DNA from: Spirochaetaceae bacterium
GTDB taxonomy: Bacteria > Spirochaetota > Spirochaetia > B11-G9
Assembly (NCBI GenBank): GCA_030633365.1
Contig: DAOVSY010000120.1
Coordinates: forward strand, 1 to 8,403
Reading direction: 5' to 3'
Length of the DNA stretch: 8,403 bases
Shown here: piece by piece, positions 1-6,154 of the stretch
Position numbering within the stretch: the first letter of the stretch is position 1
Layout: every line of letters begins with the position of its first letter
Program-made: the position numbers and the translations under genes
Notes under the pieces: model-generated
Seen by the model: the letters and a program-made list of their open reading frames with translations, nothing else
Told to the model about the DNA's origin: nothing
Database searches by the model: none

Positions 1-34
1 CAAGGCTACCTGCTATTGAAAGAATCTGGTACAT
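1..34 (-). CDS. Start of an unidentified gene downstream of rfuD, cut by the window edge
   Basis: An ATG at 34-32 on the minus strand opens a reading frame that runs off the left edge after 11 full codons, giving MYQILSIAGSL. It is preceded by AAGGAG at 47-42 with 7 bases of spacing, a good ribosome-binding site, and it begins only 4 bases after the rfuD stop codon, so it is probably the fifth gene of the rfu operon and translationally coupled to rfuD. A short hydrophobic strand followed by a small-residue turn is typical of the first beta-strand of many nucleotide- or flavin-binding folds. Eleven residues are too few to name a family, and I do not assign a function. Confidence 0.45.
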   Translation of the reverse strand, partial: MYQILSIAGSL

Positions 35-38
35 ATTA

Positions 39-953
39 CTACTCCTTAGGATGCATAGGCGAGCAGGAAGCTTGCTTCCGACCAGCCTTAGGATGCATAG
101 GCGAGCAGGAAGCTTGCTTCCGACCAGCCTTTGATCTGTTTCTCAAAATGGAAAAAATTATCATTGCAGTAAGTGTTATAAAATATGGAAATCCCAAAAG
201 AAGATCTGAGGGAACCTGAAAAATTCCCTGTGCTTCATTTGAAAAATATACAGCTCCAGCAAAAAATATAGCTGTAATAAAAATTCCAACAGGATGTTTT
301 CTTCCTAAATATATTGCTACAAGAGCTATCCATCCCCTGCCAGCAGTCATGTTTGGTACATATGCTCCAAGATTAAGTGAGAGTGCAGCACCACCTAATC
401 CGCTAAGTGCTCCGGAAATTAAAATACTCTTCATTTGAATATTATATGAATCTATCCCTTTTATTTGTACTACAGATCTGTTTAGACCAGTTGCTCTTAA
501 TCTAAGTCCGAAAACAGTTTTATAGATTAACCAGACAGATAATCCTGTCAGTAAAAACCCCATGTATACAAATATATTATTGCCGGCAAGATTAAATAGT
601 TCCGGAAAATTGATAAACCGGATAACTCCCTTTGTACCAAAAAAAAGAGAACTTAAATAATTTGTAATACCAATTGCAAACAGGTTTACAGCAAGACCTG
701 TAATAAATATATTTGCTTTAAATCTAAGTGTTACAAATCCAAAAAGATATGCCATCCCTGCAGCGGAAAAAGCAGCACCAAGAGTACCTAAGAATATACT
801 ACCTGTAATTTCAGTTATTAGAATTGCAGTAAATGCTCCTATAAGCATAAGGCCTTCCAGAGCTATATTAAGTACACCTGCAAGTTCTGTCAGCAGACCC
901 CCAAGTGCTGCAAGGAGAATGGGAGTGCTCATAACAAGTATTGCACTAATCAA
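39..953 (-). CDS. rfuD: Riboflavin ABC transporter permease RfuD with a repeat-derived tail
   Basis: This 304-residue inner-membrane protein belongs to the BPD_transp_2 (branched-chain/BMP-type) permease family and would pair with RfuC to form the riboflavin channel. Family-like motifs are LAGVLNIALEGLMLIGAF at 24-41, the loop GLNRSVVQIKGIDSY at 156-170 that should contact the ATPase, and GRGWIALVAIYLGRKHP at 205-221; the last hydrophobic segment ends near residue 270. The start is TTG at 953, chosen because AGGAGG lies 5 bases upstream; the only nearby in-frame ATG (932) is 26 bases from it. The frame overlaps the end of rfuC by 8 bases. Residues 276-303 are two copies of a 14-residue peptide encoded by the tandem DNA repeat, hydrophilic and cationic, and unlikely to be part of the native fold. 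Without them the protein would end RNRSKE. Family assignment is firm; the riboflavin substrate follows from the FMN riboswitch and gene order. Confidence 0.92.
   Translation of the reverse strand: MISAILVMSTPILLAALGGLLTELAGVLNIALEGLMLIGAFTAILITEITGSIFLGTLGAAFSAAGMAYLFGFVTLRFKANIFITGLAVNLFAIGITNYLSSLFFGTKGVIRFINFPELFNLAGNNIFVYMGFLLTGLSVWLIYKTVFGLRLRATGLNRSVVQIKGIDSYNIQMKSILISGALSGLGGAALSLNLGAYVPNMTAGRGWIALVAIYLGRKHPVGIFITAIFFAGAVYFSNEAQGIFQVPSDLLLGFPYFITLTAMIIFSILRNRSKAGRKQASCSPMHPKAGRKQASCSPMHPKE
42..47 (-). promoter_or_regulatory. Ribosome-binding site straddling the repeat edge
   Basis: AAGGAG lies 7 bases before the ATG at 34. Its first four bases (AAGG) are the terminal bases of the 42-base repeat unit and its last two are unique sequence, so the repeat boundary falls inside the site. 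The rfuD stop codon (41-39) lies between this site and the ATG. Confidence 0.5.
44..131. repeat. Two exact 42-base tandem repeat units plus a 4-base third start
   Basis: The units at 44-85 and 86-127 are identical over all 42 bases, and CCTT at 128-131 repeats the first four bases of a unit. Each unit holds the inverted repeat GGAAGC-TT-GCTTCC, which can form a six-base-pair hairpin, and also ATGCAT. The unit looks more GC-rich than its surroundings. Its length is a multiple of three and it has no stop codon in four of its six frames. On the minus strand it is read as AGRKQASCSPMHPK, twice, at the C-terminus of RfuD. I see no spacers, no transposase and no other copy in this window. A dispersed, genome-wide repeat family is my inference. 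Confidence 0.95.
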
Positions 954-1977
954 TTAGACCTCCTTTTTTGAAACTGAACTTTCTTGCAGTAATAAGAAAG
1001 AATATAATTGCCTTGATTAGATTACTAAACTCGAAAGACATGTCTGAGTGAATCATTGCTATCTGAGTTCCTGCATCCAGATATGCAAATATAAGTGCAG
1101 CGGGAATAACAAATGCCGGATTATTACCAGCTATTAAAGCCACAGCTATTCCATTCCAGCCAAGCCCACTTGTAAAACCTTTTATTCCCATATGGTAATT
1201 CCCCAAAACTGCAAAACTACCAGCTGCTCCGTATAATCCGCCACTTATAAGCATTGAAATAATATAATAGCGTTTTACAGGGATTCCTCCATAAGATGCA
1301 AAATTTCTATTTAGCCCGGATAGCCTTAATTCATATCCTGTAGTTGTTCTAAATAGAAATAAAAATGCAGCAATCGAAATAATTACTGCAAAAACAAAAC
1401 TTATATTAAAATGGGAAGATCCCAGAATCTGTTTGAGAAACAATATTTCTGGAATTTTTACTGTAGAATTTAAAAAGCTGCTGTTGTCTTTAAATGGATT
1501 TGAAATTAAGTAATCAGTAAAGTGTATTATTGTTCCGGAAATCAGGAAAGAAGATATAAGTTCATCTGCATCCCATTGTTTTTTTAAAAAACCTGAAAGT
1601 CCTGCAATTAGTGCACCGCTTATTATTCCAATACTAATTACAGATATAATCCCAGTGTATCTCCCTGAGAAGTTAAAACTAATAGAAACAATGACAGCAG
1701 CAGTTGCTCCGGCATAAACCTGTCCTTCTCCTCCAAGATTAAACACTCCTGACCTAAAAGCTATACTCATCCCAAGGCCCGCGAAAATAAGAAGACCAGC
1801 TTTATCCAGCATATTTCCTAAATTATATAAATTGCTAAAAGGGCCTGTAAAAAAGTATGATATTGATTGCAGGGGGTTATCGCTGGATATAAACAGTAAT
1901 AATATTGTTAATATTATAGCAGAGCTAAGTGCAAGAATAGTTGTTTTAATTGAGCTTCCACTTGTTTTATGATCCAT
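946..1977 (-). CDS. rfuC: Riboflavin ABC transporter permease RfuC
   Basis: This 343-residue hydrophobic protein is the first of two permeases, again of the BPD_transp_2 family. Residues 12-31 form the first membrane segment. The family motif FNLGGEGQVYAGA is at 79-91, an ATPase-facing loop GLNRNFASYGGIPV at 221-234, and GLGWNGIAVALIAGNNP at 271-287. The last segment is about 319-331, followed by a cationic tail. RfuC resembles RfuD in these three motifs and would form a heterodimer with it in the inner membrane, powered by RfuB. The ATG at 1977 follows the rfuB stop codon with no bases between (TAA then ATG). The upstream sequence GAAAGAA is only a weak ribosome-binding site, so translation is probably coupled to rfuB. 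Generic annotation would call it a nucleoside or sugar ABC permease; the FMN riboswitch favours riboflavin. Confidence 0.92.
   Translation of the reverse strand: MDHKTSGSSIKTTILALSSAIILTILLLFISSDNPLQSISYFFTGPFSNLYNLGNMLDKAGLLIFAGLGMSIAFRSGVFNLGGEGQVYAGATAAVIVSISFNFSGRYTGIISVISIGIISGALIAGLSGFLKKQWDADELISSFLISGTIIHFTDYLISNPFKDNSSFLNSTVKIPEILFLKQILGSSHFNISFVFAVIISIAAFLFLFRTTTGYELRLSGLNRNFASYGGIPVKRYYIISMLISGGLYGAAGSFAVLGNYHMGIKGFTSGLGWNGIAVALIAGNNPAFVIPAALIFAYLDAGTQIAMIHSDMSFEFSNLIKAIIFFLITARKFSFKKGGLID
959..964 (-). promoter_or_regulatory. Strong ribosome-binding site that fixes the TTG start of rfuD
   Basis: A perfect AGGAGG inside the 3' end of rfuC sits 5 bases before TTG at 953-951. It decides the rare start codon over the in-frame ATG at 932-930. 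Confidence 0.8.
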
Positions 1978-3480
1978 TTATTCTTTCAAACCAAGCATTA
2001 GTTTCCCAATATATAATTTGTCAATATTCTTATTTTCCAATGTAGCTGCTTCTTTCCCTTTATATAGTATTAGTAGTCTGTCTGCAATTTGAATTGCTTC
2101 TTCAATATCAGAACTTAAAACAAGAATACCAGATCCATTCTTTTTAAGCTTGTACATTCTTTCATAAATAATTCGTTTTGATTCAATATCCAGTCCCCTG
2201 GATGGCTCTGCAAAAATAAAAAGTTCAGGTTGTGCTTCCATTTCTCTGGCAATCATTACCCTTTGAATATTCCCACCTGAAAGAGTCTCCATTTTATAAT
2301 TGCCTGCACCCTTAATACTGTATTCATCAATAAGTCTATCTGAGAATTTTTTAATTTTTTTTAGGTTTAAAAATCCCCAGTTGGAAAGATATTTGTGTTT
2401 AAGTAAAATTATATTGTCTGAAATTGATGACCTTATACTTGTTCCTGTTTTAATTCGGTCTGATGGTATGTACCCTGCATTTATTTTTCTTAAACTATAC
2501 TTTTTGCTTTCCATAATTTTATTTTTATATGAAATTTCTCCTGATGTTCTGAATATTTTTCCTGAAAGAATTTGCTCTAAAATCTCAAGCCCATTACCTC
2601 TTATTCCTGTTATAACTAAAATTTCATTTTTTCTAACTTTGAAATTTATTTCAAGATATTCTATATTACCTTTAGTAAATGAGAGATTTTTTGCTTCCAG
2701 AAGAATTGCCCCTGGTTCTGAGCTTTCCTGTTCTACTTCGGTTCCTGGTTCTTTACCCAAAATAAGAGAAGATAAATGTTTGAAATCTGTCTTTGAACTA
2801 CTAATATTTGCAATAGTTTTTCCGGATTTCATAACAGTTATCTGGTCTGAAATTTCTATGGCTTCTTTTAATTTATGGGTAATAATAATAATGGATTTTC
2901 CCATATCTTTTAATTTTCTTATTAATTTATGAACAGAATCAGTTTTTGTTTCACTGAAATATGTTGTTGGTTCATCAAGTATTAACATTTTTATATTGTG
3001 ATAGAGTAGGGATAAAAGAGCTGTTTTTTGTTTTTCATCTGCGGTCAGATTTTTTACAGTTTTATTAGGATCTACATATATTTCAAATTCATTACAAAGT
3101 TTATTTATTCTGTTATAAGCTTCCCTTTTATTTAATATTCCTATTTTGGAAACAGGTTCAATTCCAAGAATAATATTTTCCAGAACTGTAAGTTCTGGAA
3201 TTAGTTTCAGGTTCTGATGGAGCATGGCAATTCCTTTTTTCAAGGCATCTGCAGGTGTTTTTAAATTTATATTTTGATTATTAAATTGAATAGACCCTGT
3301 ATCATTTATTAACTCTCCTGCAAGCACATGCATTAAGGTTGATTTACCTGCTCCGTTTTCTCCTACAATAGAATGTATTTCACCTCTGGCTACTGTTAAA
3401 TTTGCTGAGTCTACAGCTGTAACACTATTTTCTCTAAAAGTTTTAGTTATATTTTGCATATTTAACAGTATTGGGTTCAT
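1978..3480 (-). CDS. rfuB: Riboflavin ABC transporter ATPase RfuB (two nucleotide-binding domains)
   Basis: This 500-residue cytoplasmic protein contains two fused ABC ATPase domains, the usual design for BMP-linked and ribose-type importers. Domain 1 has Walker A GENGAGKST at 40-48, Q-loop Gln near 89, Walker B LILDE with D169 and E170, and switch H202, but its signature is degenerate (NLTADEKQ at 144-151 instead of LSxGE/Q). Domain 2 has a degenerate Walker A (GIRGNGLEI at 292-300, no Lys-Ser/Thr) and a Walker B with Ala in place of Asp (FAEPSRGLD at 423-431). It has no switch His (SSD at 456-458), but its signature LSGGNIQR at 400-407 is perfect. One composite site, domain 1 Walker plus domain 2 signature, is therefore complete and the other is not. 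The ATG at 3480 lies 11 bases after the rfuA stop; AGGA (3493-3490) overlaps that stop codon and serves as its ribosome-binding site. Confidence 0.94.
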   Translation of the reverse strand: MNPILLNMQNITKTFRENSVTAVDSANLTVARGEIHSIVGENGAGKSTLMHVLAGELINDTGSIQFNNQNINLKTPADALKKGIAMLHQNLKLIPELTVLENIILGIEPVSKIGILNKREAYNRINKLCNEFEIYVDPNKTVKNLTADEKQKTALLSLLYHNIKMLILDEPTTYFSETKTDSVHKLIRKLKDMGKSIIIITHKLKEAIEISDQITVMKSGKTIANISSSKTDFKHLSSLILGKEPGTEVEQESSEPGAILLEAKNLSFTKGNIEYLEINFKVRKNEILVITGIRGNGLEILEQILSGKIFRTSGEISYKNKIMESKKYSLRKINAGYIPSDRIKTGTSIRSSISDNIILLKHKYLSNWGFLNLKKIKKFSDRLIDEYSIKGAGNYKMETLSGGNIQRVMIAREMEAQPELFIFAEPSRGLDIESKRIIYERMYKLKKNGSGILVLSSDIEEAIQIADRLLILYKGKEAATLENKNIDKLYIGKLMLGLKE

Positions 3481-3491
3481 TATTTCTGATC

Positions 3492-4538
3492 CTAATATAC
3501 AGGCATCTTTAGAGAAGTATCACCGGAAGAAAGTTGCTGAATTATTTTTTCCATCCTGGTATTTATTTCAGGGGGGATAGTTTTAAGATATATCGGGTGT
3601 TTATTATCGAAATCTATCCATCCATCTTTAACTGTAGCAATTTCAGCAGTTCCAAAATCCATTTTACCGTTAATAGCAAGTTTTATTTTTTCATATGCAG
3701 CCCTTTCCTGTTTTATTTCAGTTGATCCTATTATTATTCCCGGAGCATCATCATAAGAGCTTACATCGTACATTAAAACATATTTTCCCATATCTTTGGC
3801 TGCTGTTATTACACCCTGGTTTGCTCCTCCTGCAATTGTAAGAATAATATCTACTCCGGAATTAAACATACTTACACTAAGTGATCTGGCTTTTTCAGCA
3901 TCGTACCAGTTTCCTACTACCCTGAAGTCTACAGTTATTTTGCTATTTACATTTTGTGTACCAGCTTTGAACCCTGGTAGAATAGCCTGAACCATATCCG
4001 GGTATTCCTGACCTGCAATAAGGCCAATTTTTAATTCAGAATTTGCTCCTTTCATTTTACTGGAAGTAATAAGGCCTGCAAAATAACCACTAAGAAAGCT
4101 CTGTTCTACCTGATTATACCTGAATGTATATATATTCTTATTACCTTCGAGAAAACCATCAAGGAGAAAGAATTTTTGATCAGGAAATAATTTTGACACT
4201 TCATTACAAATTGCAGGCATTGCAGGATTGGTTGAAACAATAAGATCATATTCATTGGAGGATGCCAATACTGTTATTTTTTCCAACCATTCTCCCTGAT
4301 TAAAACCACCTTCTATAATTTTTAGTGACCCGTTTTCAGTTTCTTCTACAGCTTTTTGTGCTCCTTTAGCCATCATTTCATAAGTAGGGCTTCCGGCAAT
4401 AACTCCAGGTATAAAAACTGCAACTGAGTATGAATTAGATATTTGCTTTGTATTTTCTTTCGACTCTGTACAGGCCGTGAAGTTAAGAGAGATAAGCAGT
4501 ATAATTAGTATCGTGTAAATATAAAATTTATTTATCAC
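3492..4538 (-). CDS. rfuA: Riboflavin-binding lipoprotein RfuA (BMP family)
   Basis: This 348-residue substrate-binding lipoprotein should deliver riboflavin to RfuCD. Starting from the GTG at 4538, residues 1-22 are a signal peptide with a hydrophobic core (YTILIILLISL) ending in the relaxed spirochaete-type lipobox NFTAC, with the lipidated Cys at 23. The rest is a BMP/PnrA-type (PF02608) binding domain: SVAVFIPGVIAGSP near 38-51, EQSFLSGYFAGLIT at 145-158 and GGANQGVITAAKDMGK at 237-252 are family hallmarks. The GTG start is chosen because AGGAGG lies 8 bases upstream and the signal peptide then has normal length; the frame remains open to a GTG at 4589, but that one has no ribosome-binding site. 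BMP proteins also bind nucleosides, so the riboflavin assignment rests on the FMN riboswitch and the RfuABCD gene order. Confidence 0.93.
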   Translation of the reverse strand: MINKFYIYTILIILLISLNFTACTESKENTKQISNSYSVAVFIPGVIAGSPTYEMMAKGAQKAVEETENGSLKIIEGGFNQGEWLEKITVLASSNEYDLIVSTNPAMPAICNEVSKLFPDQKFFLLDGFLEGNKNIYTFRYNQVEQSFLSGYFAGLITSSKMKGANSELKIGLIAGQEYPDMVQAILPGFKAGTQNVNSKITVDFRVVGNWYDAEKARSLSVSMFNSGVDIILTIAGGANQGVITAAKDMGKYVLMYDVSSYDDAPGIIIGSTEIKQERAAYEKIKLAINGKMDFGTAEIATVKDGWIDFDNKHPIYLKTIPPEINTRMEKIIQQLSSGDTSLKMPVY

Positions 4539-4546
4539 TGTGAGCT

Positions 4547-4566
4547 CCTCCTGTCTTACAAGGAAA
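4547..4566 (-). promoter_or_regulatory. rfuA ribosome-binding site and a hairpin that could hide it
   Basis: AGGAGG at 4552-4547 lies 8 bases before the GTG of rfuA. Immediately upstream, TTTCCT at 4566-4561 can pair with all six of its bases (two G-U pairs) across an 8-base loop. This gives a weak hairpin that would sequester the site. The site itself is clear; the regulatory role of the hairpin is inference. Confidence 0.55.
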
Positions 4567-4589
4567 GTACAATTATAGGGAAAGCGCAC

Positions 4590-4612
4590 AAAAACAGCTC
4601 CAGTATTGGAAC
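4590..4612 (-). terminator. Candidate attenuator terminator of the FMN riboswitch
   Basis: On the minus strand GTTCCA-ATAC-TGGAGC (4612-4597) forms a six-base-pair stem with one G-U pair, followed by TGTTTTT. It begins on the base after the riboswitch P1 helix. The 3' strand of P1 contains GGAA (4618-4615), which can pair instead with TTCC (4611-4608) inside this stem, offering a simple antiterminator. The stem is short, so strength is uncertain, but position and layout fit transcription attenuation by FMN. Confidence 0.45.
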
Positions 4613-4733
4613 ATTTCCTCTCCCATCCAGACTTGCACTGTCGGTAACGGAATTACACCGTTTCACCCTGAATTAATCAGGATTGCGGACTTTAACCGCC
4701 GGTTGGGACATTTTGTCCCTCCCTCGAAGAAAT
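4613..4733 (-). ncRNA. FMN riboswitch (RFN element)
   Basis: The minus strand carries a complete FMN aptamer, read 5' to 3' from 4733 to 4613. P1 pairs 4733-4726 with 4620-4613 over 8 base pairs. P2 pairs 4719-4714 with 4710-4705 and P3 pairs 4699-4696 with 4688-4685. P4 pairs 4681-4677 with 4671-4667 and P5 pairs 4662-4658 with 4650-4646. P6 pairs 4642-4640 with 4632-4630. Conserved junction sequences are present: AACCGGCGGTTAAAGTCCGC, CAGGGTGAAACGG, TTACCGACAG and GTCTGGATGG. It lies 74 bases before the rfuA start and should turn off the rfu operon when FMN is abundant, by the terminator and/or hidden ribosome-binding site that follow. Confidence 0.97.
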
Positions 4734-4742
4734 TATATTTAA

Positions 4743-4771
4743 AATATAAAAGCAAATATTAGTGATGTCAA
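4743..4771 (-). promoter_or_regulatory. Promoter of the rfu operon
   Basis: A consensus TTGACA (4771-4766) is followed after exactly 17 bases by TATATT (4748-4743), a five-of-six match to the -10 box. Transcription would begin near 4736, two or three bases before the riboswitch P1 helix, which supports both the promoter and the aptamer boundary. Confidence 0.85.
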
Positions 4772-4787
4772 GGTGCATAATTAAAAA

Positions 4788-4815
4788 TTGAAGAACTGGA
4801 GATATTAAATAAAAT
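4788..4815 (+). promoter_or_regulatory. Candidate promoter for the prs unit
   Basis: TTGAAG (4788-4793), a 16-base spacer and TAAAAT (4810-4815) form a plausible sigma-70 type promoter pointing toward prs, with a start near 4822. The rest of the interval between the rfu promoter and prs is AT-rich with a pyrimidine run at about 4821-4835; I see no further structure or gene in it. Confidence 0.4.
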
Positions 4816-4838
4816 AACATCTCTTTTCTCTCTTTATA

Positions 4839-4868
4839 TTGACCTGTAAAAAGACCTTATGATATGTT
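4839..4868 (+). promoter_or_regulatory. Alternative weak promoter for prs
   Basis: TTGACC (4839-4844), an 18-base spacer and TATGTT (4863-4868) form a second candidate, with a start near 4875. If used, the transcript would lack the upstream ATG at 4859 and would require the ATG at 4910, which agrees with the ribosome-binding-site evidence. The -10 box is poor. Confidence 0.25.
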
Positions 4869-4909
4869 CAGTTTATACTGATCAAAAGAATAAAAATACA
4901 GAAGGTATT

Positions 4910-6145
4910 ATGAGTCCGACTAAACCAGTTAAACTTGGGGTAATCTCCTGCCCTGGAGCCGAGAAAGTTACAGCAGAGGTAACCCGCCATCTTAAAAAGC
5001 AGTATACAAAAAAGTACAGCAGACTGGCATCACATATATCCCGGAAGTATGATATGCAGGTTGAGGATGTCTGGAAGATGATGTATTTAAATGAGGATCT
5101 TCATTCAGTAAAGCTTAATCAGAACAGTAATTTTACTAAATACCAGCCTCCTGAATTTAGAATACCAGTTAAATTTACCAGGTTTGCAAATGGTGAATTT
5201 AAGGCAGAAATAAATTCTTCTGTTAAAGGTATGAATATTTATATTATTCAGGATGTTGAAAATCATTATCCTATTAGTTTTATTGATTCAGAGGAAAAGT
5301 TTATTCTTTCTGTAAATGACCATATATTTCTTCTTTTTGTCACCATGGATGCAGCCCGTCAGGCTGGAGCCGCCAGTGTAACTCTGGTTCTTCCTACATA
5401 TCCATATTCCAGACAACATAAGAAAAAAGGGAGGGAAGCTTTAACAGCAAGTCGTTTTGGACAGATGTGTGAGTTTATGGGTGCTAACAGAATTATTACT
5501 ATAGATATTCACTCCAAAGAGATTGAAAATAGTTTTAAAAATCTTATATTGGAAAACCTGCATGGTTCTTACCAGGTTCTGTTAAAACTAAAAAGCCTTG
5601 TAGATTTTGACGATCCCGATCTTGTTGTAGTTTCTCCTGATACAGGTGCAGTTGATAGAAATAAGTTTTTTGCAGGGAATCTAAATAAACCTCTGGCAAT
5701 GTTGTATAAAGAGAGAGATTACTCTAAAATTTCAAAGGACGCTGGTAAAACAAATATTACCAATATCCGTCTTTTGGGTGATGTTAAAGATAAAACTGTT
5801 TTTATGGCAGATGATATGCTTGGCACTGGCGGCACCCTCATAATGGCCATGAGAGCATTAAAAGGTTTTGGTGCTAAAAAAATAATATGTTCAATAAGTT
5901 TACCTATATTCTCCGGGGATGCTATAAGTTTTTTTGATGAAGCATACAAAGAGGGATTATTTGAGTATATAATTGGTACAACAGCAGTCTATCATGAAGG
6001 AGATCTTCTTGATCGGGATTGGTATGTAAGTGCCCCTGTTTCAGATTTAATAGCCAGGAGTATTTCCAGGCTTTATCATGAAAGATCCTTAAGTCCACTT
6101 TTGGATAATAGTCGAATGATCCAGAAACTTCTAAAGAAGAATTAG
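4910..6145 (+). CDS. prs: Ribose-phosphate pyrophosphokinase (PRPP synthetase), long form
   Basis: This cytoplasmic enzyme would transfer pyrophosphate from ATP to ribose 5-phosphate, giving PRPP for nucleotide, His and Trp synthesis. The 411-residue product is about 95 residues longer than the usual 315. An N-terminal strand (VKLGVISCPGAEKV, about 6-19) is followed by an extra charged segment at about 28-86, then the normal fold resumes at VKFTRFANGEF (87-97). Recognised motifs are YSRQH at 166-170 (ATP site), IDIH ending at H201, flexible-loop K267 and R269, and the PRPP loop ADDMLGTGGT at 300-309. This loop usually reads DDxxDTxGT; here the third Asp is Gly305. Start choice: ATG 4910 has AGAAGG 4 bases upstream, whereas the in-frame ATG at 4859, which would add 17 residues, has no ribosome-binding site. 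I recall long PRPP synthetases in other spirochaetes but cannot verify it here. Confidence 0.9.
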   Translation: MSPTKPVKLGVISCPGAEKVTAEVTRHLKKQYTKKYSRLASHISRKYDMQVEDVWKMMYLNEDLHSVKLNQNSNFTKYQPPEFRIPVKFTRFANGEFKAEINSSVKGMNIYIIQDVENHYPISFIDSEEKFILSVNDHIFLLFVTMDAARQAGAASVTLVLPTYPYSRQHKKKGREALTASRFGQMCEFMGANRIITIDIHSKEIENSFKNLILENLHGSYQVLLKLKSLVDFDDPDLVVVSPDTGAVDRNKFFAGNLNKPLAMLYKERDYSKISKDAGKTNITNIRLLGDVKDKTVFMADDMLGTGGTLIMAMRALKGFGAKKIICSISLPIFSGDAISFFDEAYKEGLFEYIIGTTAVYHEGDLLDRDWYVSAPVSDLIARSISRLYHERSLSPLLDNSRMIQKLLKKN

Positions 6146-6154
6146 AGTGAATCT

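Noticed and set aside
44..131. Possible CRISPR array
   Set aside because: The two units are head-to-tail with no spacer between them, and no cas gene is visible.
16..219. Plus-strand frame of 67 codons through the tandem repeats
   Set aside because: It exists because the repeat lacks stops in that frame; it lies opposite the well-supported rfuD and has no clear ribosome-binding site.
2300..2932. Plus-strand frame of 210 codons opposite rfuB
   Set aside because: It is antisense to a conserved ATPase, shows no recognisable family motif, and is rich in residues expected from reading a coding strand backwards.
4572..4577. Perfect TATAAT on the minus strand inside the riboswitch leader
   Set aside because: No acceptable -35 box lies 16-18 bases upstream and there is no TG extension, so a riboswitch-independent promoter is unlikely, though it cannot be excluded.
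4539..4589. Upstream GTG start for rfuA at 4589
   Set aside because: It has no ribosome-binding site and would add 17 residues before a normal lipoprotein signal peptide; AGGAGG favours the GTG at 4538.
4859..4909. Upstream ATG for prs at 4859
   Set aside because: It lacks a ribosome-binding site, while AGAAGG precedes the ATG at 4910; the 17 added residues match no part of the family that I recognise.
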